A DNA stretch of 64,000 bases from Bacteroidota bacterium. GTDB lineage: Bacteria; Bacteroidota; Bacteroidia; Chitinophagales; Chitinophagaceae. Each line of letters begins with the position of its first letter. The stretch's first letter is position 1. Positions 62,197-64,000 of the stretch are shown here, piece after piece. The stretch is from NCBI GenBank assembly GCA_016706595.1, contig JADJJH010000007.1, positions 372,001 through 436,000 of the forward strand. The letters run 5' to 3'. The position numbers and the translations under genes are program-made. The notes under the pieces were generated by a model, which saw nothing but the letters and a program-made list of their open reading frames with translations, was not told the DNA's origin and made no database searches.

Positions 62197-64000
62197 CTAA
62201 AAACTCGTCACAAACTTCACATTCAATAACCTACTAGTTAGTCTGTTTGGTACTGCATAGGTTCTGCCACTACTTTGATCTTGTATCCATAAATATGATA
62301 AAGTATTTTGTATACCTAGTAAATTAAAAACTTCTAAGCTCATCCACATCGATTTTACATTGCGGAAGAAGCTATAACGCGGTCGGTCTTTGCGCTCGCC
62401 ATCTAACAATAAAGCCGAAAAACCAACATCTACTCGTTTATAACTTGGTATTCGTAAAGTATCACCGGCACGGTTTTGATCGGGAGGACCAAAAGGTAAA
62501 CCGGTTGAGTACAAACCATTCAAATACAATTTGAAATTTTTGTTGCGGGGTAAATAATCCGAAAAAAACATCCCAAAACTTATACGCGAATCGGTTGGTC
62601 GTGGTATATATCCCGGATAAATAGTGGTTGTATCGCTACCCGATATTTTTGTTACTTCATCGCCAATAATATCTTCGGCTGTTTTCATCATGCCCAAGCT
62701 AATCCATGATTCGGCATCTTTTACAATATCTCCGTATAAACGCCCTTCGATACCATAAGCATATCCTTTGGCTTCATTTTTACCGAAGTAACGAATGCGC
62801 ACATTATCATATTCGTAAGGCACTAAATCCCACATATGTTTATAATACACTTCAGAAGTTACCTTGAACGGGCGATTACCAAAAGCTTTAAAATTATAAT
62901 CAAAACCGCCTACCAAATGATACGATTTTTGTGCCTTCACTTGTAAGTTTACCGAACCATCAAGGTTGCGCATTTCACGGTAAAATGGAGGTTGACTGTA
63001 CACACCGCTTGCCATACGAAAAACAATATCACGTTCCCAATGTGGTTTCCATGAAAGTTGCATCCGCGGGCTCACTAAAAATTCTTTATTCAAAGCATTG
63101 TAATTGAAACGAATGCCTGCAGTAATTACTACCCCAGCCGAATCGAATGCAATATTATCTTGTATAAAACCACTAAAACGTTGGTAACTAAAATCTTGGG
63201 TAGTTTTATAACGTTTAGCCATCAACAAAGCGGTATCATTTACAGGTTGCGAAAAACCTGCACTATCACGGCGTTCCCATTCATTGAGTTGATCATTAAT
63301 CGCAATCACTTCGGTATTTAATCCCCATTGTAAAAAATGTTTGTCGGCATCATGCGAACCTTTATGTCCGAAATTAAACACGTTTACATTCAAGTAATTC
63401 CTGGCATAACTATGTATCAATCCTGTGCCTAAGGCATATTTAATATCGCCAAAGTTTTCTTTACCTAAATCCGTTTCAATTTCCCCTAATAAATATTCGC
63501 CTTGAATATCGTAGGTTTCGGCTTCGTTGGTTTGAAATCCGGAGGCAATTAATTTTAAGGTAGTTTTTTTAATCAACTTATTTCCAGGCATATAGGTTAG
63601 CGAAACACCTCCATAACGCGAATCAAACTTATCTGTTTCAGCACCTTGATAAACCGTTCGTAATTGAAAAGCTTTATTAATTAATCCAAAACTTTGGGTT
63701 GAACTTTCGGGTTGAAAATCGAAACGATTACGTGCATAGTTCGCAAACACATCCATTTGCCAATCGGTATTCAATTGGTAATTAATAAAAGTTTGAATAT
63801 CGGTAAACGTTGGATTATAAACACCTTTAGTTTGTTGCGCTTGCAACAGATATTGATTTGATTTTTGACGAACGCCTATCAAATACGATAATCTGTTTTT
63901 AATACCGGTACCTTCTACATGTGCGCCAAAACCCAGCATACTTAAACTTACACTACCTGACATTTCTTTAGGGCGTTTATAGGTGATGTCGAGTACGCTA
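62197..64000 (-). CDS. TonB-dependent receptor, C-terminal part (5' end outside window)
   Basis: The minus-strand frame is open across the right edge of the window; about 600 C-terminal residues are present, beginning VLDITYKRPKEMSGSVSLSM. It shows alternating beta strands of an outer-membrane barrel, with paired turns (SPRMQLSWKPHWERDIVFRM, ASGVYSQPPFYREMRNLDG, GIEGRLYGDIVKDAESWISL) that are common in TonB-dependent receptors, and a C-terminal strand ending in Phe (LLNVKFVTSF), the usual barrel-assembly signal. The plug is beyond the edge. It should import a large ligand through the outer membrane. There is no SusD neighbour in the window, so a nutrient is not indicated. The Met at 63963 is internal. 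Confidence 0.9.
   Translation of the reverse strand, partial: SVLDITYKRPKEMSGSVSLSMLGFGAHVEGTGIKNRLSYLIGVRQKSNQYLLQAQQTKGVYNPTFTDIQTFINYQLNTDWQMDVFANYARNRFDFQPESSTQSFGLINKAFQLRTVYQGAETDKFDSRYGGVSLTYMPGNKLIKKTTLKLIASGFQTNEAETYDIQGEYLLGEIETDLGKENFGDIKYALGTGLIHSYARNYLNVNVFNFGHKGSHDADKHFLQWGLNTEVIAINDQLNEWERRDSAGFSQPVNDTALLMAKRYKTTQDFSYQRFSGFIQDNIAFDSAGVVITAGIRFNYNALNKEFLVSPRMQLSWKPHWERDIVFRMASGVYSQPPFYREMRNLDGSVNLQVKAQKSYHLVGGFDYNFKAFGNRPFKVTSEVYYKHMWDLVPYEYDNVRIRYFGKNEAKGYAYGIEGRLYGDIVKDAESWISLGMMKTAEDIIGDEVTKISGSDTTTIYPGYIPRPTDSRISFGMFFSDYLPRNKNFKLYLNGLYSTGLPFGPPDQNRAGDTLRIPSYKRVDVGFSALLLDGERKDRPRYSFFRNVKSMWMSLEVFNLLGIQNTLSYLWIQDQSSGRTYAVPNRLTSRLLNVKFVTSF

Overview
The window looks like an AT-rich chromosome segment from a free-living member of the Bacteroidota, most likely Chitinophagales/Sphingobacteriia (the order is an inference from overall gene style). 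The grounds are C-terminal sorting domains of the type IX secretion system (T9SS) on five proteins, promoter motifs of the Bacteroidota type (TTTG, about 19 nt, TAnnTTTG), a fused alpha/beta 2-oxoacid dehydrogenase E1, a TonB-dependent receptor and a DUF1684 lipoprotein-like protein.

Layout. 1-4.0 kb (minus strand): a sodium:solute symporter, an O-methyltransferase and a cut-off glucosaminidase/LysM protein in one operon, plus a small membrane protein. 4.1-6.2 kb (plus): tRNA-Leu(UAG), a four-helix-bundle (S23-type) protein and trigger factor with a natural polyhistidine tail. 6.2-6.6 kb: an AT-rich gap with a cluster of DnaA-box-like 9-mers and a strong promoter. 6.6-38.8 kb (plus): a 32 kb locus of five large secreted repeat proteins, about half of the window. 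38.8-39.4 kb: a DUF1684 protein. 39.4-46 kb: grpE-dnaJ, an arginase-family enzyme, a rlmN / pseudouridine synthase / aminotransferase operon and a 71-residue membrane protein. 46-52 kb: a SWIM/SNF2 helicase, a MarR regulator and a T9SS cargo. 52-64 kb: E1 alpha-beta fusion, fatty acid desaturase, purple-acid-phosphatase-like T9SS cargo, acyl-CoA synthetase with a TPR protein, endonuclease III and the C-terminal part of a TonB-dependent receptor.

The most unusual part is the repeat-protein locus. It contains a two-gene module present twice: a giant protein with no recognisable T9SS tail and ending in the same ~360-residue block, followed after 34-36 bp by a ~505-residue protein that does carry a T9SS type A tail. 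Three of these four proteins share an N-terminal domain containing NPFTQNIHFAPEP. A fifth giant has the same repeat family as the first one but carries its own T9SS tail. The first giant contains 14 copies of a ~250-residue repeat, eleven of them at an exact 750-bp period and nearly identical, and is interrupted by two compensating one-base indels. I read the locus as a multi-component extracellular adhesin or filament whose giant subunits may depend on their small T9SS partners. That reading is a hypothesis, not shown by the sequence.

The flanks are mostly housekeeping. Several genes have a perfect -7 motif only 4-5 nt before the start codon, which suggests near-leaderless mRNAs. The gaps around 54.1, 57.3 and 62.0 kb hold dispersed or inverted intergenic repeats.
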